Positions 54,122-61,787 of a DNA stretch of 64,000 nucleotides are shown one piece after another. Source of the DNA: Dyadobacter luticola (GTDB taxonomy: Bacteria > Bacteroidota > Bacteroidia > Cytophagales > Spirosomataceae); assembly GCF_005860805.1 (NCBI RefSeq), contig NZ_VCEJ01000002.1, positions 1,844,375-1,908,374 on the forward strand. The letters are read 5' to 3'. A program made the position numbers and the translations under genes. The notes beneath the pieces were generated by a model. The model saw only the letters and a program-made list of their open reading frames with translations. It was not told where the DNA came from and did not search any database. Each line of letters starts with the position of its first letter. Within the stretch, counting starts at the first letter, position 1.

Positions 54122-54589
54122 ATGAAAAAGGTAATGCTTCTGTTGCTGATCTTATCAGCAGGTTATCAGGCTCTGGCCCAAGTGGATACGACGAGCTATC
54201 CCAAAGAAAGGCAGGAAATAAGAAACCTGCTCCATCAAAGAAAACCAAATGCCGGGATTGATTGCAACGACTTCATCGCAGTCGGCCCAAAAGGCGACAT
54301 ATCATTTTCGCATCAGCAATGGCAAAGTGCGCAGGCCAAAGAAAAGGTTGTTTTCAAATCGGTACAAGCGGTACCCGGTCACGAATTCATCCGGATTTAT
54401 GAAGGCAATGTGGCCGTAGTCAATTTTCTGGCCAATGTCCACCTGACAGTCGACGCCAAAGAGGTGCATTTAAAAGTCCGGCGGCTGGAAGTTTATCATA
54501 AAACTGCCTCCGGCTGGTGCCGCGTGGCAGGTCAAGGGACGGAGGTGGCTGAAGGGCTGTTTCCGGTGACGTCAACAATAAATAAGTGA
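54122..54589 (+). CDS. Secreted NTF2-like (DUF4440-type) protein
   Basis: The 155-residue protein has a signal peptide (ending YQALAQ). The rest fits the cone-shaped NTF2-like fold: an N-terminal helix with RQEIRNLLHQRKP, then curved strands (EFIRIYEGNVAVVNFLANVHLTV, KVRRLEVYHKTASGWCRVAGQGT) as in DUF4440 proteins. These are often small-ligand binding or isomerase-like proteins; no catalytic residue is clear. The gene follows the LuxR-type regulator by 18 bases and ends before a bidirectional terminator. Confidence 0.78.
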   Translation: MKKVMLLLLILSAGYQALAQVDTTSYPKERQEIRNLLHQRKPNAGIDCNDFIAVGPKGDISFSHQQWQSAQAKEKVVFKSVQAVPGHEFIRIYEGNVAVVNFLANVHLTVDAKEVHLKVRRLEVYHKTASGWCRVAGQGTEVAEGLFPVTSTINK

Positions 54590-54668
54590 AAACCACATGC
54601 TTCAAAATCCCAGTTACGATGAAAGTGGCAGGCGAATTATTAGGATTATGTATCGAGGCAAAAAAAAA

Positions 54669-54698
54669 CCTGCAAACCAATAATTTGCAGGATTTTTA
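54669..54698. terminator. Bidirectional terminator between NTF2-like gene and tRNA-Arg
   Basis: CCTGCAAA (54669-54676) and TTTGCAGG (54684-54691) form an eight-base stem with a seven-base loop. TTTTT follows on the plus strand and TTTTTTTT on the minus strand, so it can end both the NTF2-like transcript and the tRNA transcript. Confidence 0.8.
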
Positions 54699-54720
54699 TC
54701 AATTTCAGTAACTTATTCTG

Positions 54721-54792
54721 TGCGCCCGAAGGGATTCGAACCCCTATCGGTGGTACCGGAAACCACAATTCTATCCATTGAACTACGGGCGC
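54721..54792 (-). tRNA. tRNA-Arg (anticodon CCG)
   Basis: The minus strand reads a complete 72-base cloverleaf: acceptor stem GCGCCCG with CGGGCGC and discriminator A, anticodon stem GTGGT/ACCAC around the loop TTCCGGT with anticodon CCG, and a T-arm with GGTTCGAATCC. The 3' CCA is not encoded (CAG follows the discriminator base). It reads the CGG codon. It stands alone between two protein genes with a terminator immediately downstream. No integrase or attachment-site duplication was seen beside it. Confidence 0.97.
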
Positions 54793-54885
54793 TTCTTTCG
54801 GTAACGGGGTGCAAATATAGGCCCTATTTTAATTTTTGACCAGAAAGGACGGGAAATTAACGGGAAAATTTTGCGGCCCCAGCGT

Positions 54886-55560
54886 TTACAATTGTTTCAG
54901 CAGCTCCCAATCGCCGACGTCTTTGAGATACATATAATTCTGCAGCACGGCATTTACATTGGTAATCAGCTTGTGACCTTCTGCAAATGGGACAACGTAG
55001 GTATTAATGTACTCGTGCTCAGAAATCACCCCCTGCGTTTGGTTGTGGTAACTATTTATTTCCTCGCTGGTAAGTTCCAACTCGCAGTAGAAGAGGTACA
55101 TCGCCTCGTCGCTGGTTCCGGTGGACGGGTAAAATGGCTTTTTATTGAGTTGTTTCAGCTGCGAAAGTTCTACCTGGATGCTCGTTTCTTCAAATACTTC
55201 ACGGGCAGCCACCGCAGCGGCGTCGCTTTCGCTGTCCAGCATTCCGGCCGGATGCTCAAAAGTCATGGAGCCGTCGCAAATCCTTCTTTGCTGCACCAGC
55301 AGGAGATATTTTTCTTTCGAAACAGAATCAATAAAACATACCAGGACGCTCACCACTTCGCCTTTTAAAAAACACAGCGGCGGAATTTTGTTTCCTTCCG
55401 GCGTGGTGGCGTCGGTAAACAGCAGCGAAAAAAGCACTTCTCCGTGACCGTTCCGGCGGGTGTAAAGTTCATCGACATTGTGAACGTCCATCCCATTTTT
55501 TTCCAGCCTGCTTTTCCACAAATTGTATTTGTGCGAGTCAACCAGTTTTTGAACTTCCAT
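54886..55560 (-). CDS. NUDIX hydrolase
   Basis: The 224-residue protein carries a Nudix box at about residues 105-127, AGMLDSESDAAAVAAREVF plus EETSI. The core RE-V-x-EE is intact; one early Glu and the final Gly of the standard pattern G-x5-E-x7-RE-U-x-EE-x-G are changed to Ser. The large N-terminal region (about 60 residues) resembles nucleoside-diphosphate-sugar hydrolases. The likely activity is on ADP-ribose or a nucleotide sugar. It is followed by the outer-membrane protein gene upstream on the same strand, 10 bases away. Confidence 0.88.
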   Translation of the reverse strand: MEVQKLVDSHKYNLWKSRLEKNGMDVHNVDELYTRRNGHGEVLFSLLFTDATTPEGNKIPPLCFLKGEVVSVLVCFIDSVSKEKYLLLVQQRRICDGSMTFEHPAGMLDSESDAAAVAAREVFEETSIQVELSQLKQLNKKPFYPSTGTSDEAMYLFYCELELTSEEINSYHNQTQGVISEHEYINTYVVPFAEGHKLITNVNAVLQNYMYLKDVGDWELLKQL

Positions 55561-55570
55561 TTTTGCTTAA

Positions 55571-56254
55571 CTAATTATAGAGCGGGAAACTGATGGACGC
55601 GGAAGGCACGCCGTATGTCTTGGAAAAGCGTCTTTGACCATTGTCCAGCTTTTCAGAGGTCGAATAAGTAATCCTGCCGTGCACGTAAGCCAGTTTCAGG
55701 CCGATGCGGTCGGTGATCCAGTACCGGATGTATACTTCTGATTGACCATTTTGCTTGTCGATCACGAGGGGCAGCACGTTGAATGCACTTGGATTGCTCG
55801 GCACATAAGAATTGTAATACGGAGCGCCCTCACCTTCGAAAAGTTTGGATTTATCATACAAGCCATGTCTTTTTACACCGAATGCAAAACCGACAATATC
55901 GGTGTTTGCGCCAATATCAAACTTCCAGAGACGGAAATTAGCCCCAAACAAAAAGCTGGCACCATTTGCACTTAGCCGGCCATATTTGAGTGTATCATCT
56001 GAAAAGGCTGAACTTTTGGGCACCAGATTGGTGCGGCCGGCATAATATCCCCACGCTCTTACCCCCCAGCCCACGCGGAAGTACGGAAAATTGGTAAGGC
56101 TCAGCTCCTGATGATACACAGCAGAAGGAACCCAGGTTTTGTCCTGATATCCGAGACCGACGTCGATGCCGGAAGTGACGCGGGAAAGACTTTGAGAGAA
56201 TGTTGTGGCTGTGCTGAATAAAACAAAAAGTACTGCTATTTGAATGCGCATCAT
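55571..56254 (-). CDS. Probable outer-membrane beta-barrel protein, unknown function
   Basis: The 227-residue protein has a signal peptide ending ATTFSQ, then repeated amphipathic strands with aromatic ends (FPYFRVGWGVRAWGYYAG, ASFLFGANFRLWKFDIGANTDIVGFAFG, IRYWITDRIGLKLAYVHGRITY), ending ASISFPLYN. That pattern suggests an eight- to ten-strand barrel in the outer membrane. No family was recognised. It precedes the NUDIX gene by 10 bases; the pair may be co-transcribed although the roles seem unrelated. Confidence 0.72.
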   Translation of the reverse strand: MMRIQIAVLFVLFSTATTFSQSLSRVTSGIDVGLGYQDKTWVPSAVYHQELSLTNFPYFRVGWGVRAWGYYAGRTNLVPKSSAFSDDTLKYGRLSANGASFLFGANFRLWKFDIGANTDIVGFAFGVKRHGLYDKSKLFEGEGAPYYNSYVPSNPSAFNVLPLVIDKQNGQSEVYIRYWITDRIGLKLAYVHGRITYSTSEKLDNGQRRFSKTYGVPSASISFPLYN

Positions 56255-56303
56255 TGGATCCTCATAATGTGATTTCGGGCAAAGGTAAAAAAATGTGCAA
56301 ATG

Positions 56304-58334
56304 CTACTTCACTTTTTTCAGGACAATGGCACCCATCGGCGGCAGATCTACGGTCAGCGAGTTGGCGCGGCCATGCCACTGATGACCTTCGGCCGTGATC
56401 GGATCATAATTAATGATACCGCTTCCGCCAAATCGCTCCTGGTCTGAATTGAATATTTCCTGCCAGCTTCCCTCCGAAAGTACGCCTACGCGGTAACCTT
56501 TCCGGGGAATCGAAGTCAGGTTCAATGCGATGACAATATTCTGACTCGGATCAAACGCTTTGCGGGCGTATACCAGCACCGAATTTTCTCTGTCCTGGGT
56601 ATCAATCCACTCAAAACCTTCGTGCGAAAATGAAAAATCATACATGGCTGGCTCCGATTTGTACAGCTCGTTCAGTTCCTTTACACATTGTTTCATACCA
56701 ATGTGCGGTGCAAAATTGAGCAGGTGCCAGTCGAGGCTTTGTTGAAAATTCCACTCGGAAGTCTGACCAAATTCGCAACCCATGAACATCAGCTTTGTAC
56801 CCGGATGCGTGAACATATAACTGAACATCAGCCTCAGATTGGCAAATTTCTGCCACTCGTCACCCGGCATTTTATTGATCAGCGATTTCTTGCCATACAC
56901 TACTTCGTCATGCGAAAACGGCAGCATAAAGTTTTCTGAAAATGCATATACCAGGCTGAATGTCAGCTGGTCCTGATGCCACTTACGAAATGCCGAATCC
57001 TTCTCGAAATATTTCAGGGTATCATTCATCCAGCCCATCATCCACTTCATACCAAAACCGAGACCACCCACAAAAACGGGGCGGGATACGCCTGGAAATG
57101 CCGTAGATTCCTCGGCAATAGTTTGAATGTCAGGGAATTCCGTATAAGCAGCAATGTTCATTTCCCTCAGTAAAGAAATCGCTTCCAGGTTTTCACGACC
57201 ACCAAATTCATTAGGGATCCACTCGCCATGTTTTCTTGAATAATCAAGATAAAGCATCGATGCCACGGCATCCACGCGAAGACCGTCGGTATGATACCGG
57301 TCGAGCCAGAAAATCGCGTTACTGATCAGGAAAGACCGGACTTCATTTCTTCCATAATTAAAAATATAGCTCTTCCAGTCGGGGTGATAGCCTTTTCTGG
57401 GGTCTTCGTGCTCATATAATGATGTGCCGTCGAACCGGAACAAACCGTGCGCATCACCTGGAAAGTGAGAAGGCACCCAGTCCATATATACCCCGATGCC
57501 CGCCTGGTGCAGCTGGTCGATCAGATACATTAATTCCTGCGGCGTACCCATTCTCGACGCCACCGAAAAATATCCGGTGATCTGATAACCCCACGATGGC
57601 GGATAGGGATGCTCCATGATCGGCATCAGCTCCACATGCGTAAAACCCATTTCCTGCACATACGGTACCAGACTTACGGCTATCTCCTTGAAAGTCAGGA
57701 ATCTTTCGGGATCACTCGGGTCGCGCTGCCAGGAGCCCAAATGTACTTCATACACCGAAGTAGGTGCATTGAGCTTGTTTTTTTCCTTACGGGTTTTCAT
57801 CCAGCTCGCATCCTCCCACTCGTACCAGGTATCCCAAACGATGGATGCTGTACGGGGTGCAACTTCGCACCATAATGCAAAAGGATCGGACTTTTCGAGG
57901 TGCTGACCGTTGTTGGAAACAATGTAGTATTTGTAAACCTCCCCTACTCCGATGTTCGGGATCCAACCTTCCCAGATACCCGAACTATCCCAGCGCGAAG
58001 CGAGCGGATGACTTCCATGGTTCCAGCCATTGAAATTTCCGGTAACCGAAATATAAGACGCATTGGGCGCCCAAACTGCAAAATATGTACCCGTAACTCC
58101 CTGATATTCCATCACATGGGAACCCAGCTTTTCATAAAGCTTGTAATGTTTCCCCTGACGGAAAAGGTGAATATCGAATTCTGTTAAACGGCTTATAGTT
58201 TCCACCGCGTTGAGTGCTGGTGCAGCGCTTTGCTCAGGATTGTTCCCAGCCAGGCTTTGAGCCGAGCTTTCGTTCAGACTTTCAGCTGGTTCCTGCGCTG
58301 ACTTTGATTGTACTTTTCCAGTTGACTTAGCCAT
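56304..58334 (-). CDS. glgB: 1,4-alpha-glucan (glycogen) branching enzyme
   Basis: The 676-residue GH13 protein has an N-terminal extension of about 45 residues rich in Ser, Ala and Gln. A CBM48 domain follows (about 75-170; YFAVWAPNASYISVTGNFNGWN), then the GH13 barrel. Catalytic motifs are visible: DWVPSHFPGDAHGL, DGLRVDAVASML (nucleophile Asp), IAEESTAFPG (acid/base Glu), and PFSHDEVVYGK (third Asp). It makes alpha-1,6 branches in glycogen. No other glg genes are in the window, so it is not part of a glycogen operon here. The N-terminal extension is not needed for catalysis in relatives. Confidence 0.97.
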   Translation of the reverse strand: MAKSTGKVQSKSAQEPAESLNESSAQSLAGNNPEQSAAPALNAVETISRLTEFDIHLFRQGKHYKLYEKLGSHVMEYQGVTGTYFAVWAPNASYISVTGNFNGWNHGSHPLASRWDSSGIWEGWIPNIGVGEVYKYYIVSNNGQHLEKSDPFALWCEVAPRTASIVWDTWYEWEDASWMKTRKEKNKLNAPTSVYEVHLGSWQRDPSDPERFLTFKEIAVSLVPYVQEMGFTHVELMPIMEHPYPPSWGYQITGYFSVASRMGTPQELMYLIDQLHQAGIGVYMDWVPSHFPGDAHGLFRFDGTSLYEHEDPRKGYHPDWKSYIFNYGRNEVRSFLISNAIFWLDRYHTDGLRVDAVASMLYLDYSRKHGEWIPNEFGGRENLEAISLLREMNIAAYTEFPDIQTIAEESTAFPGVSRPVFVGGLGFGMKWMMGWMNDTLKYFEKDSAFRKWHQDQLTFSLVYAFSENFMLPFSHDEVVYGKKSLINKMPGDEWQKFANLRLMFSYMFTHPGTKLMFMGCEFGQTSEWNFQQSLDWHLLNFAPHIGMKQCVKELNELYKSEPAMYDFSFSHEGFEWIDTQDRENSVLVYARKAFDPSQNIVIALNLTSIPRKGYRVGVLSEGSWQEIFNSDQERFGGSGIINYDPITAEGHQWHGRANSLTVDLPPMGAIVLKKVK

Positions 58335-58460
58335 TATAAATATTTCAATGAATGATATTCTGTAAGAGCATGTAAGATTTGCAATTTTATTAAACTATTT
58401 CCCAAAATGTATATATTTTTTTACCGCGTTTCTTCCTCTGTACAGCCGTTTTAATCAAGT

Positions 58461-59669
58461 TCACATTTCCTTCGCGACCTTCTCCACCTGGTCGAGCACA
58501 CGCATAATGTTGCCTCCCCAGATCTTCTCAATGTCCTTCGCCGAATAGCCTCTCTTGACCAATTCTTCGGTAATTCCACCGATCTGGCTCACGTCCTGTA
58601 ACCCGATCACCTCGCCGCCGCCGTCCAGGTCCATACCTATTCCAACATGGTCCACGCTGGTCAGCTTGATGACGTGTTCGATGTGATCCACAGCATCTTG
58701 CAGGGTTGGCATGTCGGATATATATTTCTTGTCGATCGCCCTCATTTCGTCACGCAGCGCTTTTTTATCAGCGTCCGAAAGATCGGTTTGGCGCAGTTTC
58801 AGGCGCAGGGCTTTCAACGACATTTCGTGTGGCTGCGACGGCGCTTTCACAAAATTCGGGACAAAGTTGATCTGTATCACGCCGCCGTTTTTCGCCAGTG
58901 TTTTGATCATATCGTCTGTCATATTTCGCGGCACATTGCAAAGCGCGCGGCAGGAAGAATGCGACGCGATGACCGGCGCTTTTGTCATTTTGATCACATC
59001 ATAGAACGTTGAATCCGACACGTGGGAAATATCTACCATCATTCCGAGCCGGTTCATTTCCTGTACCACCTGCTCACCAAAAGCGCTCAAACCATTGTAT
59101 TCCGGGCCGTCTCCGTCGGTCGACGAATCACAGATATCATTGTTGAGGGAATGTGAAAGCGTCACATATCTCAGCCCCAGATCATAGTACATTTTAAGAT
59201 TGGACAAATCCTTCCCGATCGGCCAGCCATTTTCCATACCGATAAACATGGCGCGTTTTCCCTCCTTTTGGAGCCGATACGCATCTTTTGAAGTCGTGGC
59301 AATACCTGCCAGCTCAGGGTGTGATCTGGCTGTTTCACGAATTTTGTCAAAAATGGCAAGTGCCTGCTTTTTCGCCTCCGCATTTCCTTCGGGCGTCCGT
59401 TTTCCCTGTCCGAGATACACCGCAAAAAACATTCCGTCCATGCCGCCTTTTATCATTCTCGGGAAATCGATCTGGGACTGGTCTTTCTCGTAATTGTGCT
59501 CGACCGTCATGTCAAAGCCAAGTTCCATCATTTTGATCGGCGCATCGGCATGCGTGTCGATCGTCAGCGCTTTTTCATGGATCTTCGCAGCTTCGGGGGA
59601 CATTTTGACCGGGACAGTTTGTCCTGCTGCCAGTACCGGCAGGGTTAAAAGGATCAGGAGTTTTTTCAT
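58461..59669 (-). CDS. M19-family membrane dipeptidase, exported
   Basis: From ATG 59667-59669 (MKKLLILLTLPVLAAGQ) the protein has 402 residues with a signal peptide; the open frame extends 27 codons upstream. The M19 renal-dipeptidase fold is shown by ALTIDTHADAP (metal-binding His and Asp), VTLSHSLNNDICDS, VDISHVSDSTFYDV, and PVIASHSSCRALCNVPRN with further metal ligands, and IGMDLDGGG near the end. It probably cleaves dipeptides, including D-amino-acid or cysteinyl-glycine types, in the periplasm. It is divergent from the acetolactate decarboxylase gene. Confidence 0.93.
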   Translation of the reverse strand: MKKLLILLTLPVLAAGQTVPVKMSPEAAKIHEKALTIDTHADAPIKMMELGFDMTVEHNYEKDQSQIDFPRMIKGGMDGMFFAVYLGQGKRTPEGNAEAKKQALAIFDKIRETARSHPELAGIATTSKDAYRLQKEGKRAMFIGMENGWPIGKDLSNLKMYYDLGLRYVTLSHSLNNDICDSSTDGDGPEYNGLSAFGEQVVQEMNRLGMMVDISHVSDSTFYDVIKMTKAPVIASHSSCRALCNVPRNMTDDMIKTLAKNGGVIQINFVPNFVKAPSQPHEMSLKALRLKLRQTDLSDADKKALRDEMRAIDKKYISDMPTLQDAVDHIEHVIKLTSVDHVGIGMDLDGGGEVIGLQDVSQIGGITEELVKRGYSAKDIEKIWGGNIMRVLDQVEKVAKEM

Positions 59670-59867
59670 CGGAAAATAGGTGGTTGTCAGAAATTCATCG
59701 GTTTTTAAATTCAAGTTTTTTTTCTGTAAAACCAATTTAAAGGCCCGCATTCATTCTTTTATTCCTAAATGTCCACGTCAGCATGCCATTCCCAAGTCTC
59801 GACCAGTAATTTTAGCTTATCATTTTCTCTTGTTGTTTTGATTCAAATTCATCTACACCCTCAACGT

Positions 59868-60692
59868 ATGCCGACCTCTGCTTTTAAAATTCTGCCCCGG
59901 TGCTTCATGGCTTTCCTGCTGCTTTCGGCGGCATGCATGTTTCAAAGCTGTAAATCGGCCTATCCCAAAACTGGCAGAGCAAGTCTTGAAAAGGATTTCA
60001 TGTATCAATATTCGATCATTGATGCTTTAATGGCTGGCGTATTTGATGGCGACCTCACGATTGGCCAGCTAAAAAACAAAGGTGATTTCGGCATAGGAAC
60101 ATTCAACCGGGTGGATGGGGAACTGATGATGAACGCAGGACTTGTATACCGGACAAAGTTCGATGGCTCGGTGGAAGAGGTATCCGACGAAGACAGCACG
60201 TCGGCCGCTTTCATCAAATTTTTCAGCGCAGACACAGTAATCATATTGAACGACAAGAACCTGACCTACGAAAAAATACAGCAATACCTGAGTGAGAAAC
60301 TGAACCCGAACGAGATTTATGCCTTGCGGATCAAAGGAAGGTTTACCACGATGACTACGCGGGCAGAAAAGCCCGCAAAACCGCCTTATACCAGTTTGCC
60401 GGAGCATTTGAAAACAAATCAGACGGTTTTCGACCTCAAAAATTCAGAAGGTATCTGCAACGGATTTTTGCTTCCGCCATACCTCGCGAGGACCAATGTT
60501 CCGGGTTTTCACATGCATTATCTTGCCAATGATCACAAAGCTGGCGGCCACATTTTCAGCTTCACAACCGACTCCGTCACCATTGAAATTGACAAGGCGA
60601 AAGGTTTTACGATCGAAAACAATACCAACGCAGAATTCAAAAAAGTAAATTTGAAACCCGACCGCGGCGCGGAACTTAAGAAAATCGAGTGA
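59868..60692 (+). CDS. Alpha-acetolactate decarboxylase, exported
   Basis: From ATG 59868 (MPTSAFKILPRCF) the protein has 274 residues with a hydrophobic signal ending in Cys residues (SAACMFQSC), so it is probably a lipoprotein or periplasmic. The enzyme signature is clear: GFHMHYLANDHKAGGH with His215, His217 and His228 as zinc ligands in the H-x-H-x10-H spacing of the family. MAGVFDGDLTIGQLKNKGDFGIGTFN and the Asp/Glu-rich middle are also typical. It converts acetolactate to acetoin. The longer frame from ATG 59769 is unlikely, although CCTAAATG is there. It is placed next to a lysophospholipase-like gene, 58 bases away. Confidence 0.92.
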   Translation: MPTSAFKILPRCFMAFLLLSAACMFQSCKSAYPKTGRASLEKDFMYQYSIIDALMAGVFDGDLTIGQLKNKGDFGIGTFNRVDGELMMNAGLVYRTKFDGSVEEVSDEDSTSAAFIKFFSADTVIILNDKNLTYEKIQQYLSEKLNPNEIYALRIKGRFTTMTTRAEKPAKPPYTSLPEHLKTNQTVFDLKNSEGICNGFLLPPYLARTNVPGFHMHYLANDHKAGGHIFSFTTDSVTIEIDKAKGFTIENNTNAEFKKVNLKPDRGAELKKIE

Positions 60693-60750
60693 GGTAGCCA
60701 ATCAAGACTTTCCTTATTATATTTATACTTCCGTTTATGTTATTATCAAA

Positions 60751-61761
60751 ATGAAAGTTGCCCTCCGCTGTGTTATCTTAATGCTGATTACCTTTTTCCC
60801 GGCTTTCGGGCAGGTAACATATTTCGCTGATATACTCGGGAAGGGTTTTAAGCAGGCCACGATCGTCCAGACGCCGGATTATGAAGGCAGCGTTACATGC
60901 ACCATCATTAAAAAACCAACCCCTGAAAAAAGTACAAAAGCAGTGTTGTATGTCCACGGCTTCAACGACTATTTTTTTCAGGAAGAAATGGCCGAGAAAT
61001 TTATCAAAGAAGGCTACAACTTTTACGCCGTAGATCTTCGAAAGTATGGCCGCTCGTGGTTGCCAAATCAGAAATTCAATAACGTCCGCGACCTTTCAGA
61101 ATACTATGCCGACCTGGACACGACGCTGGCAATCATGAAAAGTGAAGGTTGCGAAAAGATCCTCCTGAGCGGGCACTCACTCGGCGGGCTGGTGGTATCA
61201 TTATATGCAGATGCAAGAAATGGGCAGGAGCGCTTTGACGCGGTTTTGCTCAACAGTCCGATGTTTGATATGCCGGTAAAATCCGGTCTCAAAAAAACGG
61301 CCCTTCCGCTGATCGTAAAGCGTGCGGAAAAACATCCTGAAACTTCGATAGACGCCGGTTTAAGTCCACTTTACGGCGAAAGTTTGCATAAGGACTCGCA
61401 TGGAGAATGGTCGTATAGTCTGGGATTCAAGCCGCTGATAGCGCCGCCGGTCAATTTCGGCTGGATGCGCGCGGTACATTTGGGGCAGGAAAAAGTCACT
61501 CAGGGATTGCAGATCAACAAGCCGGTCCTCGTCTTACATTCCGCCAAATCCATCGACGAAAAAAAATGGAGCGACGTCATGTTCACCGGCGACGCCGTAC
61601 TGGACATTGCCCAGGTCGATCTTCAAGCCAGAAATATCATCGGCCAATACAGCATCCAGGCAGTCCCCGGCGGCATGCATGATCTGATCCTCTCTAAGCA
61701 ACCGGTTCGAGACGAGGTTTATTCGACGATACTGAACTGGGCAAAACGGGTGATTAAGTAA
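60751..61761 (+). CDS. Alpha/beta-hydrolase (lysophospholipase-like), exported
   Basis: The 336-residue protein has a signal peptide (ending FPAFGQ) and a classical alpha/beta-hydrolase: AVLYVHGFNDYF (oxyanion region), nucleophile elbow LLSGHSLGGLVVS (Ser about residue 139), and a C-terminal GGMHDLILS with the catalytic His. It resembles the lysophospholipase/monoglyceride lipase family. The ATG at 60751 follows the acetolactate decarboxylase gene by 58 bases and may be co-transcribed. Substrate unknown; a periplasmic lipid or ester is likely. Confidence 0.88.
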   Translation: MKVALRCVILMLITFFPAFGQVTYFADILGKGFKQATIVQTPDYEGSVTCTIIKKPTPEKSTKAVLYVHGFNDYFFQEEMAEKFIKEGYNFYAVDLRKYGRSWLPNQKFNNVRDLSEYYADLDTTLAIMKSEGCEKILLSGHSLGGLVVSLYADARNGQERFDAVLLNSPMFDMPVKSGLKKTALPLIVKRAEKHPETSIDAGLSPLYGESLHKDSHGEWSYSLGFKPLIAPPVNFGWMRAVHLGQEKVTQGLQINKPVLVLHSAKSIDEKKWSDVMFTGDAVLDIAQVDLQARNIIGQYSIQAVPGGMHDLILSKQPVRDEVYSTILNWAKRVIK

Positions 61762-61787
61762 TCCGGTCCGAACGTCTACGTTCGAAC

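Noticed and set aside
54721-54792. tRNA-Arg as an integration site
   Set aside because: No integrase gene and no duplicated tRNA 3' end seen within the neighbouring sequence.
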